Source: Tyzzerella sp.
GTDB lineage: Bacteria > Bacillota > Clostridia > Lachnospirales > Lachnospiraceae
Reading direction: 5' to 3'
Assembly (NCBI GenBank): GCA_017472665.1
Contig: JAFUOS010000022.1
Coordinates: forward strand, 1-64,000
DNA length: 64,000 nucleotides
Every line of letters begins with the position of its first letter. Position 1 is the stretch's first letter. Below the pieces are notes generated by a model. It searched no databases, was not told the DNA's origin, and saw only the letters and a program-made list of their open reading frames with translations. The translations under genes and the position numbers were made by a program. Shown piece by piece: positions 1 to 8,462 of the stretch.

Positions 1-18
1 AACTAGGAGGAAATGAAA

Positions 19-579
19 ATGGGAAATGAGAGTCAAACAAAGTTATGCAAACACTGTCAAACAGAAATCTCAAAGAAAGCAAAGGTTTGTCCAAACTGTA
101 AAAAGAAGCAAGGTGGAATTTTGAAATGGATTATTATTGTAATTCTTGTAATTGCAGTACTTTCTGCTTTAGCAGGTGGAGGAGATGAAAAGGAAAATGG
201 AACTTCATCAACTAATCAAAACCAGAAGACAGAGAAGAATCAGGAAGAACAAAAGGAAATAGAATATATTCCATGCTCAGTTGCAGAAATGATGGAGACT
301 CTTGAAGGGAATGCTTTAAAAGCTGAGTCTACATATCAGGATCAGTATGTTGAAATAACAGGTAGATTATCTAATATCGATAGCGATGGGAAATACATAA
401 GTTTAGTAGCTGAAAATGATGAATGGGCAATCCTTGGGGTTCAATGTTATTTGACTACAGATGAACAAAAAGAACAAGTTATGGAGATGTCAACAGATGA
501 TATTGTAACTTTAAGAGGTAAGATTAAAAGTGTAGGTGAAGTACTAGGATATTCGTTAGATGTAGATAGTATTAATTAA
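19..579 (+). CDS. zinc-ribbon, single-TM protein with OB-fold-like domain
   Basis: No named function. The N-terminus carries two CxxC pairs (CKHC, CPNC) typical of a short zinc ribbon. A transmembrane segment follows at about residues 36-52, then a polar Glu/Lys/Asn/Gln linker and a C-terminal domain of about 100 residues containing 'YVEITGRLSNID' and 'VTLRGKIKSVGE'. That pattern resembles the tRNA_anti-like OB fold of small exported or membrane-bound proteins. The start at 19 is preferred over an ATG at 13 because the AGGAGG at 5-10 is about 8 bases from it. The domain call is inference; role and partner are unknown. A hairpin terminator follows. Confidence 0.7.
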   Translation: MGNESQTKLCKHCQTEISKKAKVCPNCKKKQGGILKWIIIVILVIAVLSALAGGGDEKENGTSSTNQNQKTEKNQEEQKEIEYIPCSVAEMMETLEGNALKAESTYQDQYVEITGRLSNIDSDGKYISLVAENDEWAILGVQCYLTTDEQKEQVMEMSTDDIVTLRGKIKSVGEVLGYSLDVDSIN

Positions 580-604
580 AATTGATAGATGTATTATGGA
601 AAAT

Positions 605-657
605 GAGGTTGAAGGTCAATGTCTTAATTAAGAGTCATGTGCGTTCAACCTCTTTTA
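605..657 (+). terminator. rho-independent terminator
   Basis: GAGGTTGAA (605-613) pairs with TTCAACCTC (644-652) across a 30-base loop, followed by a T-rich tail. It lies just after the zinc-ribbon gene. Confidence 0.6.
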
Positions 658-668
658 TTAGCATAAGG

Positions 669-911
669 ATGGATAGCGAATTGAAAAAAACAAGCAGACG
701 CATTATTTGAAGAACTTGGCATGAACATAACGACAGCTTTTAATATTCTTGTTCGACAAACACTTCGAGAAGGCAGAATTTCGTTTGATATTTCAATAAA
801 TAATCCTAAAAAAAGGTTACAGCCATGTTAGAAGCAGAAAGGATGGCAAAAGATTCTTCTATAAAAGGATGTGAGGATGTACAGGAGCTTCTTGCGGATT
901 TGAAAAAATGA
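669..911 (+). pseudogene. decayed RelB/DinJ-type antitoxin gene
   Basis: Three reading-frame pieces together spell a RelB/DinJ-like antitoxin. 'MDSELKK' starts at 669; 'QADALFEELGMNITTAFNILVRQ' (read in the next frame from about 690) is the typical ribbon-helix-helix region; 'MLEAERMAKDSSIKG' and 'DVQELLADLKK' end at 911. A shift in an A-run near 685 and another near 825 break the gene. No toxin partner (RelE/YafQ-like) is visible nearby. It is probably the remnant of a lost type II toxin-antitoxin pair. Family recognition is from motif memory. Confidence 0.7.
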
Positions 912-964
912 AAAAGAATGTTTCGTCCTTTTTGAAAGAATGTTTTGCCCTTTTCAAATTTTTC

Positions 965-993
965 TTGACATTACCACGCAAAGTGTATAAAAT
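965..993 (+). promoter_or_regulatory. sigma-A promoter of candidate structured RNA, copy 1
   Basis: TTGACA (965-970), 17-base spacer, TAAAAT (988-993). It sits just upstream of the hairpin at 1010-1034 and about 230 bases before the Rpn-like gene. Confidence 0.65.
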
Positions 994-1060
994 GAAATTC
1001 CACACAGTCGGTGGCTCTGTATAAAGAAGCTATCACATTTCTATTTCAAATTAAAAAATC
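994..1060 (+). ncRNA. candidate structured leader/ncRNA, copy 1
   Basis: Starts GAAATTCCACA (994-1004), then a 7-bp stem GGTGGCT (1010-1016) / AGCTATC (1028-1034) with an 11-base loop, then ACATTTCTAT. The same layout occurs at 35314-35390 with stem and loop lengths kept and compensatory changes in the stem. No open reading frame of note lies between it and the gene at 1220, so it could be a 5' leader or an independent RNA. The family was not recognised. Confidence 0.45.
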
Positions 1061-1219
1061 AAAAATTTCTAGAAAATCATCTAAATATTCAAAGATATTT
1101 CCAGAAACGAATGAGCAAAGATAATATTAAAAAATAGTAAAAGCCATTGTCTGTGGTTCGCATTTGCGTTATTATATATGTAGATAGTTTCTTTATATGG
1201 TTTTACGGAAAGGAAACAT

Positions 1220-2110
1220 ATGAAGAAAAAGAGAAAAAAGAAGAAAACCGCATTAAAAATGCAGTCTCCCGCTTCGAGAGAAGTAACTTTGCAGGAAGCA
1301 GCGACAATCTCAAATCATGAGGATACTGCTCTCAAAGTGACAGCGCAGTATTTCCAAGAAGAGATTATGCCAGCACTGAACATTGAAGGAAGGGTAGTTG
1401 GCATTTTGCCTACCGAGGGTATTCATCTGGAATTGAAAAAAGGATTCGAAGATTTTAACTTTCTTATGAGTGATGACTCGATTAAGCATTTTGAATTTCA
1501 GAGTACAAATGAGGGCAAGATTGGTTTGAAGCGATTTCGTGTGTATGAATCGCAAATGAGCTATCAGCAGGAACGGGCAGTTACTACATATGTTCTGTTT
1601 TCAGGTGCAATTAAAAATCCGATGACAGAATTTACAGAAGGTATTAATACCTATCGGATTGAACCGATTATTATGCAGGACAAAGATGCTGATGAAGTGA
1701 TTGCACAGTTGCAGAGAAAAGTAGATTCTGAAGAGGAGATTACTAAGGCAGATTTATTACCTCTTGTTCTTAGCCCGATAATGGGAGGTAAAATGTCTCA
1801 GAAGGAGCGTGTATCGGCTGCGTATGATATCACACGAAAAGCAACAGGCGTGGATGCGGAAGTGATTCGGAAAGTTGAGGCAGTGATTTATATTATGGCA
1901 GATAAGTTTTTAGATTCAGCAGAAATGGAACAATTGAAGAAGGAGATCAAAATGACAAGATTAGGGAAAATGCTATATGATGATGGCAAGGAAGCAAAAT
2001 TGAAGGAACTAGTAGGAAAGAAACTTGAAAAAGGATATTCAGTATCTGAGATTGCGGATATGCTTGAAGAGGAAGAGGCGGTAATTGGAGCAATCATAAA
2101 GGAATTATAG
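1220..2110 (+). CDS. Rpn-family-like PD-(D/E)XK nuclease/transposase protein
   Basis: 296 residues with a Lys/Arg-rich start. The 'DFNFLMSDDSIKHFEFQSTNEG' region (about residues 77-98) fits the PD-(D/E)XK core of the Rpn (recombination-promoting nuclease) family, with E-x-Q as the catalytic pair. The tail has the 'KGYSVSEIADMLEEEE' helix-turn-helix-like segment often seen at the C-terminus of these proteins. Family members are DNA nucleases linked to RecA-independent recombination and tend to be mobile or recombining. The start has a good AAAGGAAA ribosome site. The long leader (1000-1219) contains the candidate RNA. A terminator follows. Confidence 0.7.
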   Translation: MKKKRKKKKTALKMQSPASREVTLQEAATISNHEDTALKVTAQYFQEEIMPALNIEGRVVGILPTEGIHLELKKGFEDFNFLMSDDSIKHFEFQSTNEGKIGLKRFRVYESQMSYQQERAVTTYVLFSGAIKNPMTEFTEGINTYRIEPIIMQDKDADEVIAQLQRKVDSEEEITKADLLPLVLSPIMGGKMSQKERVSAAYDITRKATGVDAEVIRKVEAVIYIMADKFLDSAEMEQLKKEIKMTRLGKMLYDDGKEAKLKELVGKKLEKGYSVSEIADMLEEEEAVIGAIIKEL

Positions 2111-2143
2111 ACATTTGATGGGATAATGTTGCATGAACATTTT

Positions 2144-2183
2144 AGAGTAGGCAGTGTAAAAATACACACCTACTCTTTTTTTG
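2144..2183 (+). terminator. rho-independent terminator
   Basis: AGAGTAGG (2144-2151) pairs with CCTACTCT (2169-2176), with an inner GTGT/ACAC stem and a run of T. It separates the Rpn-like gene from spoIIIA. Confidence 0.8.
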
Positions 2184-2210
2184 CATATTTCCGAACTTTG
2201 GACATATATT
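2183..2210 (+). promoter_or_regulatory. possible sigma-E promoter of spoIIIA operon
   Basis: GCATATTT (2183-2190) matches the sigma-E -35 consensus KMATATTT, and CATATATT (2203-2210) is close to the -10 consensus CATACAHT. The spacer is 12 bases rather than about 14, so confidence is moderate. spoIIIA is known to be mother-cell (sigma-E) transcribed. Confidence 0.4.
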
Positions 2211-2229
2211 GTTTCAAGAGGTGAGGGAC

Positions 2230-3159
2230 ATGCGGGAAGGTGAACTGACAAGAGTATTAGGAAAAACTATCAAAAACACTCTAAAAGAAAATGAAATACC
2301 CTTCGATAAACTCCAAGAAATACGTTTGCGAATCGGAAAACCACTCATCATTGTGTGTGACAACATCGAGTGGGTCCTGCAAAAGAAAATTGAGAAAGAA
2401 GACCTAATGGAAACATTAGAATATGTCAGCAATTACTCATTATACGCATTTGAAAATGAATTAAAACAAGGTTTTATCACAATAGAAGGAGGACACCGCG
2501 TGGGTATATCAGGACAAGTCCTAGTAGAAGATGGAGAGGTGAAAAACATAAAACATGTATCAACCATGAATATTAGAATTTCGCACGAAATTTTAAATTG
2601 TGCGGATGAGATTTTCCAGTACATAACACGAAACAAACAAATTTGCAACACCCTTATTATTTCGCCACCAAGATGTGGAAAGACAACCTTGCTTCGGGAT
2701 TTGGTCCGGCAAGTGTCGGACGGCAACAGATGGGTGAAAGGATGCACGGTAGGGGTGGTGGATGAACGTTCTGAACTCGGAGGATGTTATCTTGGAGTTC
2801 CGCAGAATCAATTGGGAATACGGACAGATGTCTTGGACTGCTGTCCAAAATCAAAAGGAATGTTGATGCTGATTCGCTCTATGGCACCGCAGGTGATAGC
2901 AGTAGACGAAATTGGAAGTACGGAAGATGTACATGCTTTGGAATATGCGATGCATTGTGGATGCAAGATGATTGCGACGGTACATGGAACTTCGATGGAG
3001 GAGATTCGCAGAAAGCCATTGTTTGAGGAAATGGTGAAGGAGCATCGGTTTGAGAGGTATGTGGTGCTCGGAAATTATCGGCGCATTGGCGAGGTGGAAG
3101 GCATCTATGACGAGCGGGGAAGCCTCTTATATAGGGAAGATGCAGCATGCAGAAAATGA
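2230..3159 (+). CDS. spoIIIAA: stage III sporulation protein AA, engulfment-channel ATPase
   Basis: SpoIIIAA is the cytoplasmic ATPase of the SpoIIIA-SpoIIQ channel linking mother cell and forespore, and is related to type II/IV secretion ATPases. Walker A 'PPRCGKTT' lies near residues 146-154 and Walker B 'VIAVDEIG' near 221-228; 'DERSELGG' is typical. Length (309 residues) fits the family. ATG 2230 is chosen because AAGAGGTGAGGG just upstream is correctly spaced; an upstream in-frame start at 2209 would lie before that site. First of eight spoIIIA genes; its end overlaps spoIIIAB by 13 bases. Confidence 0.95.
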   Translation: MREGELTRVLGKTIKNTLKENEIPFDKLQEIRLRIGKPLIIVCDNIEWVLQKKIEKEDLMETLEYVSNYSLYAFENELKQGFITIEGGHRVGISGQVLVEDGEVKNIKHVSTMNIRISHEILNCADEIFQYITRNKQICNTLIISPPRCGKTTLLRDLVRQVSDGNRWVKGCTVGVVDERSELGGCYLGVPQNQLGIRTDVLDCCPKSKGMLMLIRSMAPQVIAVDEIGSTEDVHALEYAMHCGCKMIATVHGTSMEEIRRKPLFEEMVKEHRFERYVVLGNYRRIGEVEGIYDERGSLLYREDAACRK

Positions 3160-3647
3160 TTGGAAGTGTCATGATTATTGTAGCTTGTACCGTGATGGGA
3201 TTTGAAAAAGGCCACGAGTTGCAGGTGCATTTGAGAGAACTAGAGGAATTAAAGAGAATTTTCACTTTGATACAAAGTGAATTGCAATATACAAAAGCGG
3301 CTTTTGCGGAAGTATTTTTAAAGATAAGTAGAAAAACAGACGATAAATATAAAAAGTGGCTGAGAGAATTGGCATCCAATTTGGAAAAGAGAGAAAAAGG
3401 AACATTTCAGGAAGTTTGGGAATATGAGATTGCTGAAAATTTCAAAAACAGTCAACTTACAAAAGAGGAATTGGAAGACTTGAGACAGGTCGGGAAAAAT
3501 CTTGGTTATCTAGAAACTTTAGATCTATATCTAGAGCAATTAGACCTGTCCATCCAAAGAACCAGAGAAGAAATAAAAAGCAAGAAAAAACTGTACCAAA
3601 GCATGGGAATCATGGCAGGCATTTTTCTTGTAATTGTGCTTTTGTGA
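3147..3647 (+). CDS. spoIIIAB: stage III sporulation protein AB
   Basis: 166 residues with an N-terminal hydrophobic segment, a central helical domain ('LRELEELKRIFTLIQSEL', 'LRQVGKNLGYLETLDL') and a C-terminal transmembrane helix. It resembles GspF-like secretion platform proteins and acts in the SpoIIIA channel of the mother-cell membrane. It overlaps spoIIIAA by 13 bases and ends just before spoIIIAC, implying translational coupling within the operon. Confidence 0.93.
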   Translation: MQKMIGSVMIIVACTVMGFEKGHELQVHLRELEELKRIFTLIQSELQYTKAAFAEVFLKISRKTDDKYKKWLRELASNLEKREKGTFQEVWEYEIAENFKNSQLTKEELEDLRQVGKNLGYLETLDLYLEQLDLSIQRTREEIKSKKKLYQSMGIMAGIFLVIVLL

Positions 3648-3660
3648 GAAGGAGGAAATC

Positions 3661-3855
3661 ATGACAGTCAATTTAATATTCAAAATCGCAGCGGTTGGAA
3701 TCTTGGTTTCGATACTGAGTCAGGTGTTAAAGCATAGTGGAAGGGAAGAACAGGCATTTTTGACGAGCCTTGCAGGGCTGATTCTGGTACTCTTTTGGAT
3801 TGTCCCTTACATCTACGAATTGTTTGAATCCATCAAAGGACTGTTTGAGTTATGA
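3661..3855 (+). CDS. spoIIIAC: stage III sporulation protein AC
   Basis: A 64-residue protein with two transmembrane helices, the usual size for SpoIIIAC. Start ATG 3661 follows GAAGGAGGAAATC. The longer frame from 3634 would run back into spoIIIAB without a ribosome site. It overlaps spoIIIAD by four bases (ATGA). It is a small membrane subunit of the SpoIIIA feeding-channel complex. Confidence 0.92.
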   Translation: MTVNLIFKIAAVGILVSILSQVLKHSGREEQAFLTSLAGLILVLFWIVPYIYELFESIKGLFEL

Positions 3856-4238
3856 ATATTGTGCAAATCGGCGTATTGGGAATTGCAGGAGCACTCCTTG
3901 CAATCCAGCTAAAACAACAGAAAGCAGAATTTTCAATTTATCTCTGCGTGGGAATCAGTTTGCTTATTTTTTTTAGCATCTTCAATTATTTAGAAGTCAT
4001 TATTGAGACGATGCATGAGGTGGCAGCAACCATCAATGTGGATAACACTTATATTATGACACTTTTAAAAATGCTAGGTGTCACTTATGTCGCAGAGTTC
4101 TCATCCGGTATTTGTAAGGATGCGGGATATCAGACGATTGCGTCTCAGATTGAGATTTTTAGTAAACTGACAATTCTGGTGCTGAGTCTGCCGATTTTGG
4201 TGGCACTCTTGCAGACGATACAGAATTTTCTGGCTTAG
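3852..4238 (+). CDS. spoIIIAD: stage III sporulation protein AD
   Basis: 128-residue polytopic membrane protein: about three to four helices, with the conserved 'NTYIMTLLKMLGVTYVAEFSSGICKDAG' region. This is characteristic of SpoIIIAD. It is coupled to spoIIIAC by an ATGA overlap and followed directly by spoIIIAE. Part of the sporulation feeding-channel membrane complex. Confidence 0.93.
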   Translation: MNIVQIGVLGIAGALLAIQLKQQKAEFSIYLCVGISLLIFFSIFNYLEVIIETMHEVAATINVDNTYIMTLLKMLGVTYVAEFSSGICKDAGYQTIASQIEIFSKLTILVLSLPILVALLQTIQNFLA

Positions 4239-4250
4239 ATGAGGTTGCAT

Positions 4251-5498
4251 ATGTGGAAGAAAATCGTGATTTTAATACTCATAGTGTGGCTATGTTTTCC
4301 TAATGATACATATGCGTCTGGGATGCAGGTGGCGGATGCATATGCATCAAATATGCAAACAGGCAGCGCGCAGACAGCCGACGCATCTGTAAGTAGCGTG
4401 CAAATGGATAGCGCACAGACCAACAGCACACTGACTCAAGACTCGCAGGAAGAAATAGAAGAAGAGTTGTTTGCAGAGTTCGACTTCAGCGAAATAGAAT
4501 CCTTCTTACAAGAACAGTTCCCAGAAGAAAAAACAGGCTTCCTAGACCTAATCAAGCAATTAATCTCAGGCGAGGCAGAATTTTCCCTAGAGACCATCCT
4601 GGATATGTTATCAGACCAGTTTTTTTACGAATTCAAAAATGCAAAATCTAGCATCATCAACATCCTGGCAATTGTGATTATTGCAGCCATCTTTCACAAT
4701 TTTTCAGGCGTATTCAAAGATAACCAGGTATCCGAAATCGGATTTTTTGTGTTGTACATGCTTCTGATTACCACTTGCCTGAATTCCTTTCAAGGTCTCA
4801 TGGATTCAGCCATATCTGGTCTGGGAAATCTGCTCAACTTTCTGCAACTGCTAGGTCCAATTTATTTCCTGGCTGTTGCAATCGCCACCGGCAGTGCGAC
4901 TTCCATTGCATTTTATCAGATGATTCTGGTTCTCATTTGCATCGTGGAATTGGTAATACAAGGAATTCTGATCCCGTTGGTTCAGATTTATATGATGATT
5001 CGTATCCTCAACGATTTGTCTCCAGAAGAGTATCTGTCAAAATTCGGAGACCTAATCCGTACCATTATCATATGGGCCCTTAGAACCCTGCTTGGCTGTG
5101 TAATAGGAATCAATCTGATTCAGGGAATATTAAATCCAGCCATAGATTCTGTAAAAAGAAGCGTTCTGACAAGAGGCGGCGAAGCGATTCCGGTGATTGG
5201 AGATATGATTGGCGGTGCGGCAGAAGTGGTGCTTGGGACAGCGGTTTTGATTAAAAATGGAATCGGCGTGGCAGGCGCAATTATCTGTATCGTTATTTGT
5301 ATGTCACCCGTAATTCAGATGGCGGTAGTCACGCTGATGTATAAGTTGACAGCGGCGCTCGTCCAGCCTATTTCCGACAAACGTATCGTCGGATGTATCA
5401 GCAGTATGGCAGATGGCACGGAGCTTCTGCTTCGGATTCTATTTACATCCGGTGTGTTGTTCCTAATCACGATTGCTATGGTGGCCAACACGACCTAG
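4251..5498 (+). CDS. spoIIIAE: stage III sporulation protein AE
   Basis: Large multi-pass membrane subunit of the SpoIIIA channel, about 415 residues. It has a signal peptide, an extracytoplasmic N-terminal region and then many helices ending in 'FTSGVLFLITIAMVANTT'. ATG 4251 is preferred because GAGGT at 4241-4245 fits it; an ATG at 4239 has no upstream site. Residues about 25-70 are a low-complexity Gln/Ser/Ala/Thr stretch with two related units ('SNMQTGSAQTADAS', 'SSVQMDSAQTNS'), which looks like a local expansion before the acidic 'EEIEEELFAEFDF' segment. Confidence 0.94.
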   Translation: MWKKIVILILIVWLCFPNDTYASGMQVADAYASNMQTGSAQTADASVSSVQMDSAQTNSTLTQDSQEEIEEELFAEFDFSEIESFLQEQFPEEKTGFLDLIKQLISGEAEFSLETILDMLSDQFFYEFKNAKSSIINILAIVIIAAIFHNFSGVFKDNQVSEIGFFVLYMLLITTCLNSFQGLMDSAISGLGNLLNFLQLLGPIYFLAVAIATGSATSIAFYQMILVLICIVELVIQGILIPLVQIYMMIRILNDLSPEEYLSKFGDLIRTIIIWALRTLLGCVIGINLIQGILNPAIDSVKRSVLTRGGEAIPVIGDMIGGAAEVVLGTAVLIKNGIGVAGAIICIVICMSPVIQMAVVTLMYKLTAALVQPISDKRIVGCISSMADGTELLLRILFTSGVLFLITIAMVANTT

Positions 5499-5506
5499 GA
5501 GGAAAG

Positions 5507-5785
5507 ATGTTAACATATTTGTATGAATGGATTGAAAATATTGCTTTTTATATGGTGATTATCACCGTTGCTATGCAAATGATTCCCAACGATAGTTATA
5601 AAAAATACATCCGTTTTTTTACGGGACTCATTTTAATTATTATGCTCGCTGGTCCGATTATGAAAATTTTCGGAGTGGAGCAGGAACTTCAGGAATTTTA
5701 TAAAAGCGCAGAATATCAGCAGAAGGTGAAGGAAATTGAACGAGCAACAAAATATTTGGAAGAGTTTTCAGGGGAAACTGAATAA
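5507..5785 (+). CDS. spoIIIAF: stage III sporulation protein AF
   Basis: 92 residues; begins 'MLTYLYEWIENIAFYMVIITVAMQMIP', then a second transmembrane helix, then a polar tail. ATG 5507 has AGGAGGAAAG upstream; the longer frame from 5393 lies inside spoIIIAE. The known family has about 200 residues, so this copy is short but retains the membrane part. Its 3' end overlaps spoIIIAG. Confidence 0.85.
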   Translation: MLTYLYEWIENIAFYMVIITVAMQMIPNDSYKKYIRFFTGLILIIMLAGPIMKIFGVEQELQEFYKSAEYQQKVKEIERATKYLEEFSGETE

Positions 5786-6104
5786 AAATCATCTACTTAT
5801 TTTTTTACTGGTTGGCATTTTATTACTCGTCATCGCGATCCCCACGGAGGAAAGTCAGATAAAAAGTGAAGAAAATACGGATTTGGAGAAAAGGCTGGAA
5901 TCTATTCTGGAAGGGATGAATGGGGTCGGGGACGTGAATGTGATGATTACATTAAAGGAGGATGAATCGGTGGCAGGTGTGGCAGTTGTTGCAGAAGGTG
6001 GTGACAATGCAGTGATTGTTCGCAATATTACAGAGGTTGTGCAAGCATTATTTGATGTGGACTCGCATAAGATTATGGTAATGAAAGGGAATCAAACGAA
6101 TTAG
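5736..6104 (+). CDS. spoIIIAG: stage III sporulation protein AG
   Basis: 122 residues: a short cytoplasmic start, one transmembrane helix ('HLLIFLLVGILLLVIAI') and a ring-building-motif domain ('LEKRLESILEGMNGVGDVNVMITL', 'VQALFDVDSHKIMVM'). SpoIIIAG forms a large oligomeric ring in the intermembrane space of the forespore channel. TTG 5736, with AAGGTGAAGGAAA just upstream, is the only reasonable start I see besides a CTG about 45 bases later; it overlaps spoIIIAF by 50 bases. Confidence 0.9.
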   Translation: MNEQQNIWKSFQGKLNKNHLLIFLLVGILLLVIAIPTEESQIKSEENTDLEKRLESILEGMNGVGDVNVMITLKEDESVAGVAVVAEGGDNAVIVRNITEVVQALFDVDSHKIMVMKGNQTN

Positions 6105-6116
6105 GAGGACAAAAGT

Positions 6117-6689
6117 TTGAAACGTTTATTTAAGAAAAATCAAATTATTATTACATCTCTGGCATTGATGATTGCCGTGGCCGGATATCTGAATTATTCT
6201 GGACGGCTCTTCGGGGATGATGCAGCAGATGATGGAACAGAAGTTGCGAATCAGGAACTTCTCGATATTAGTCTGGAGAGTGGTGAGACTGATATTACAG
6301 AGACTCCGGGAGAAGCGGTGCTTACAAGTGGTGAGGCAAGTGGATTGGTTGCAGAAGCAAAAGTGACGAGAGAACAGGTACGTGCGAAAAATAAAGAGAT
6401 GCTTATGGAAATCATTGATAATGAAAATTTGTCTGATGCACAAAAGGAAGACGCAGTGGCACAGATGATCGCGATGACTGAGATTGCAGAGCAGGAAGCT
6501 TCTGTGGAAACATTATTGTTATCGAAAGGATTTTCCGAAGTAGTCGTAAATCTGACTGAAACTACAGCAGACGTGGTTGTTAATAGTTCTGAGCTTACGG
6601 ATGCGAACCGAGCGCAGATTGAAGATATCATTACAAGAAAGACAGAGATTGCACCTGAAAATATTGTAATTACACCTATGCATGAATAA
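6117..6689 (+). CDS. spoIIIAH: stage III sporulation protein AH
   Basis: 190 residues with one N-terminal transmembrane helix, an acidic spacer and a C-terminal YscJ/FliF-like ring-building domain. SpoIIIAH is the mother-cell protein that meets forespore SpoIIQ across the intermembrane space. It starts with TTG at 6117 behind GGAGGAC. Last gene of the operon; SpoIIQ is not in this window. Confidence 0.92.
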   Translation: MKRLFKKNQIIITSLALMIAVAGYLNYSGRLFGDDAADDGTEVANQELLDISLESGETDITETPGEAVLTSGEASGLVAEAKVTREQVRAKNKEMLMEIIDNENLSDAQKEDAVAQMIAMTEIAEQEASVETLLLSKGFSEVVVNLTETTADVVVNSSELTDANRAQIEDIITRKTEIAPENIVITPMHE

Positions 6690-6774
6690 ATATTATTTGC
6701 AGAGAAATAATAGTTGTGATAGACTAAATAGGTATGCAGAAATAGAATTCATTGGAAAAACATAGGAGAATATT

Positions 6775-8367
6775 ATGTCAAATATTACAAATGAGATTAA
6801 GAAAAGAAGAACATTTGCAATTATCTCGCATCCCGATGCAGGTAAGACCACGTTGACAGAAAAGTTTTTATTATATGGAGGCGCCATCAATCAGGCCGGT
6901 TCCGTAAAAGGAAAAGCGACTGCAAAGCATGCCGTGTCTGACTGGATGGAAATCGAAAAGGAAAGAGGTATTTCCGTTACTTCTTCCGTATTGCAGTTTA
7001 ATTACGATGGTTATTGTATCAATATCCTTGACACACCGGGACATCAGGATTTCTCAGAAGATACATACCGTACCCTTATGGCGGCAGATTCAGCGGTGAT
7101 GGTTATTGATGGTTCGAAAGGTGTAGAAGCACAGACGAGAAAGCTATTTAAAGTTTGTGTGATGCGCCACATTCCAATCTTCACATTCATTAACAAAATG
7201 GACCGTGAAGCGATGGATACCTTTGAACTTTTAGATGATATTGAAAAAGAGCTGGGAATTGCAACTTGTCCAATTAACTGGCCGATTGGCTGTGGAAAAG
7301 AGTTCCGTGGTGTATTTGACCGTGAACATCGTGAGATCGAATTGTTCTCTGACACGAAAAAAGGAACTTCCATGGGAGAAGTACAAAAGATTGCATTAGA
7401 TGACCCAGCGGTGGATACACTAATCAGCGCAGAACAGAAAGCGCAGTTAAATGATGAGATCGAATTGCTCGATGGAGCCAGTGCAGAGTTTGATATGGAA
7501 CTTGTAAGCAAAGGAGAATTGTCACCAGTATTCTTCGGTTCAGCACTTACAAACTTTGGTGTAGAGACATTTTTGCAGCACTTTTTACAGATGACAACAT
7601 CACCACTTCCAAGAATGTCAGATAAAGGCATGATTGACCCAATGGAAGAAAAAGATTTCTCTGCATTTGTATTTAAGATTCAGGCGAATATGAATAAAGC
7701 ACACCGTGACCGAATCGCGTTTATGCGTATCTGTTCGGGAGAATTTGAAGCCGGTATGGACGTATTCCACATTCAAGGCGGCAAAAAAGTACGACTTTCG
7801 CAACCACAGCAGATGATGGCGAGTGAAAGAAAGATGATTGACAAAGCTTATGGCGGCGATATCATCGGTGTATTTGACCCAGGCATTTTCTCAATCGGAG
7901 ATACCTTGACAACCTCAAGCGAAAAATTTGCTTATGAAGGGATTCCAACCTTTGCACCGGAACATTTTGCAAGAGTGCGCCAGATGGATACCATGAAGCG
8001 TAAGCAATTTATCAAGGGAATCAATCAAATTGCCCAGGAAGGTGCGATTCAGATTTTCCAGGAATACAATACTGGTATGGAAGAAATTATCGTGGGTGTT
8101 GTTGGTGTACTTCAGTTTGATGTGCTTAAGTATCGTCTGGAAAATGAGTACAATGTGGATATCAAATTAGAGCCACTTCCATACGAACACATTCGTTGGA
8201 TTGAAAATAAAGACATTGACTTGGATAAATTAGTTGGAACATCGGATATGAAGAAGATTAAAGACTTGAAAGACAGACCGTTATTACTGTTTGTCAACAG
8301 TTGGAGTGTACGAATGACAGAGGAACGTAATGAAGGCCTTGTTTTATCTGAGTTTGGACGCTCGTAA
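6775..8367 (+). CDS. prfC: peptide chain release factor 3
   Basis: Translational GTPase that removes RF1/RF2 from the ribosome after termination. The G1 motif 'HPDAGKTT' (about residues 19-26), G3 'DTPGHQD' and G4 'NKMD' are all present. Full length at 530 residues. It sits alone between spoIIIAH and the Asp23 gene, with a short leader and AGGAGAATATT before the ATG. Confidence 0.97.
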   Translation: MSNITNEIKKRRTFAIISHPDAGKTTLTEKFLLYGGAINQAGSVKGKATAKHAVSDWMEIEKERGISVTSSVLQFNYDGYCINILDTPGHQDFSEDTYRTLMAADSAVMVIDGSKGVEAQTRKLFKVCVMRHIPIFTFINKMDREAMDTFELLDDIEKELGIATCPINWPIGCGKEFRGVFDREHREIELFSDTKKGTSMGEVQKIALDDPAVDTLISAEQKAQLNDEIELLDGASAEFDMELVSKGELSPVFFGSALTNFGVETFLQHFLQMTTSPLPRMSDKGMIDPMEEKDFSAFVFKIQANMNKAHRDRIAFMRICSGEFEAGMDVFHIQGGKKVRLSQPQQMMASERKMIDKAYGGDIIGVFDPGIFSIGDTLTTSSEKFAYEGIPTFAPEHFARVRQMDTMKRKQFIKGINQIAQEGAIQIFQEYNTGMEEIIVGVVGVLQFDVLKYRLENEYNVDIKLEPLPYEHIRWIENKDIDLDKLVGTSDMKKIKDLKDRPLLLFVNSWSVRMTEERNEGLVLSEFGRS

Positions 8368-8397
8368 GAGATATATTTTTCTCTGAAAAGTTTATGT

Positions 8398-8425
8398 TTG
8401 CAAATAGATATAAATTTGTTATAAT
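8398..8425 (+). promoter_or_regulatory. sigma-A promoter of Asp23 gene
   Basis: TTGCAA (8398-8403), 16-base spacer, TATAAT (8420-8425), 38 bases upstream of the gene start. Confidence 0.75.
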
Positions 8426-8462
8426 AATAGCAGCAGTAAACCAAGCTAGGAGGTTTTGAATT

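Noticed and set aside
1310..1555. Minus-strand open frame inside the Rpn-like gene
   Set aside because: It lies fully within a well-supported plus-strand gene, has no ribosome site and no recognisable family; the same applies to most overlapping opposite-strand frames in the window.
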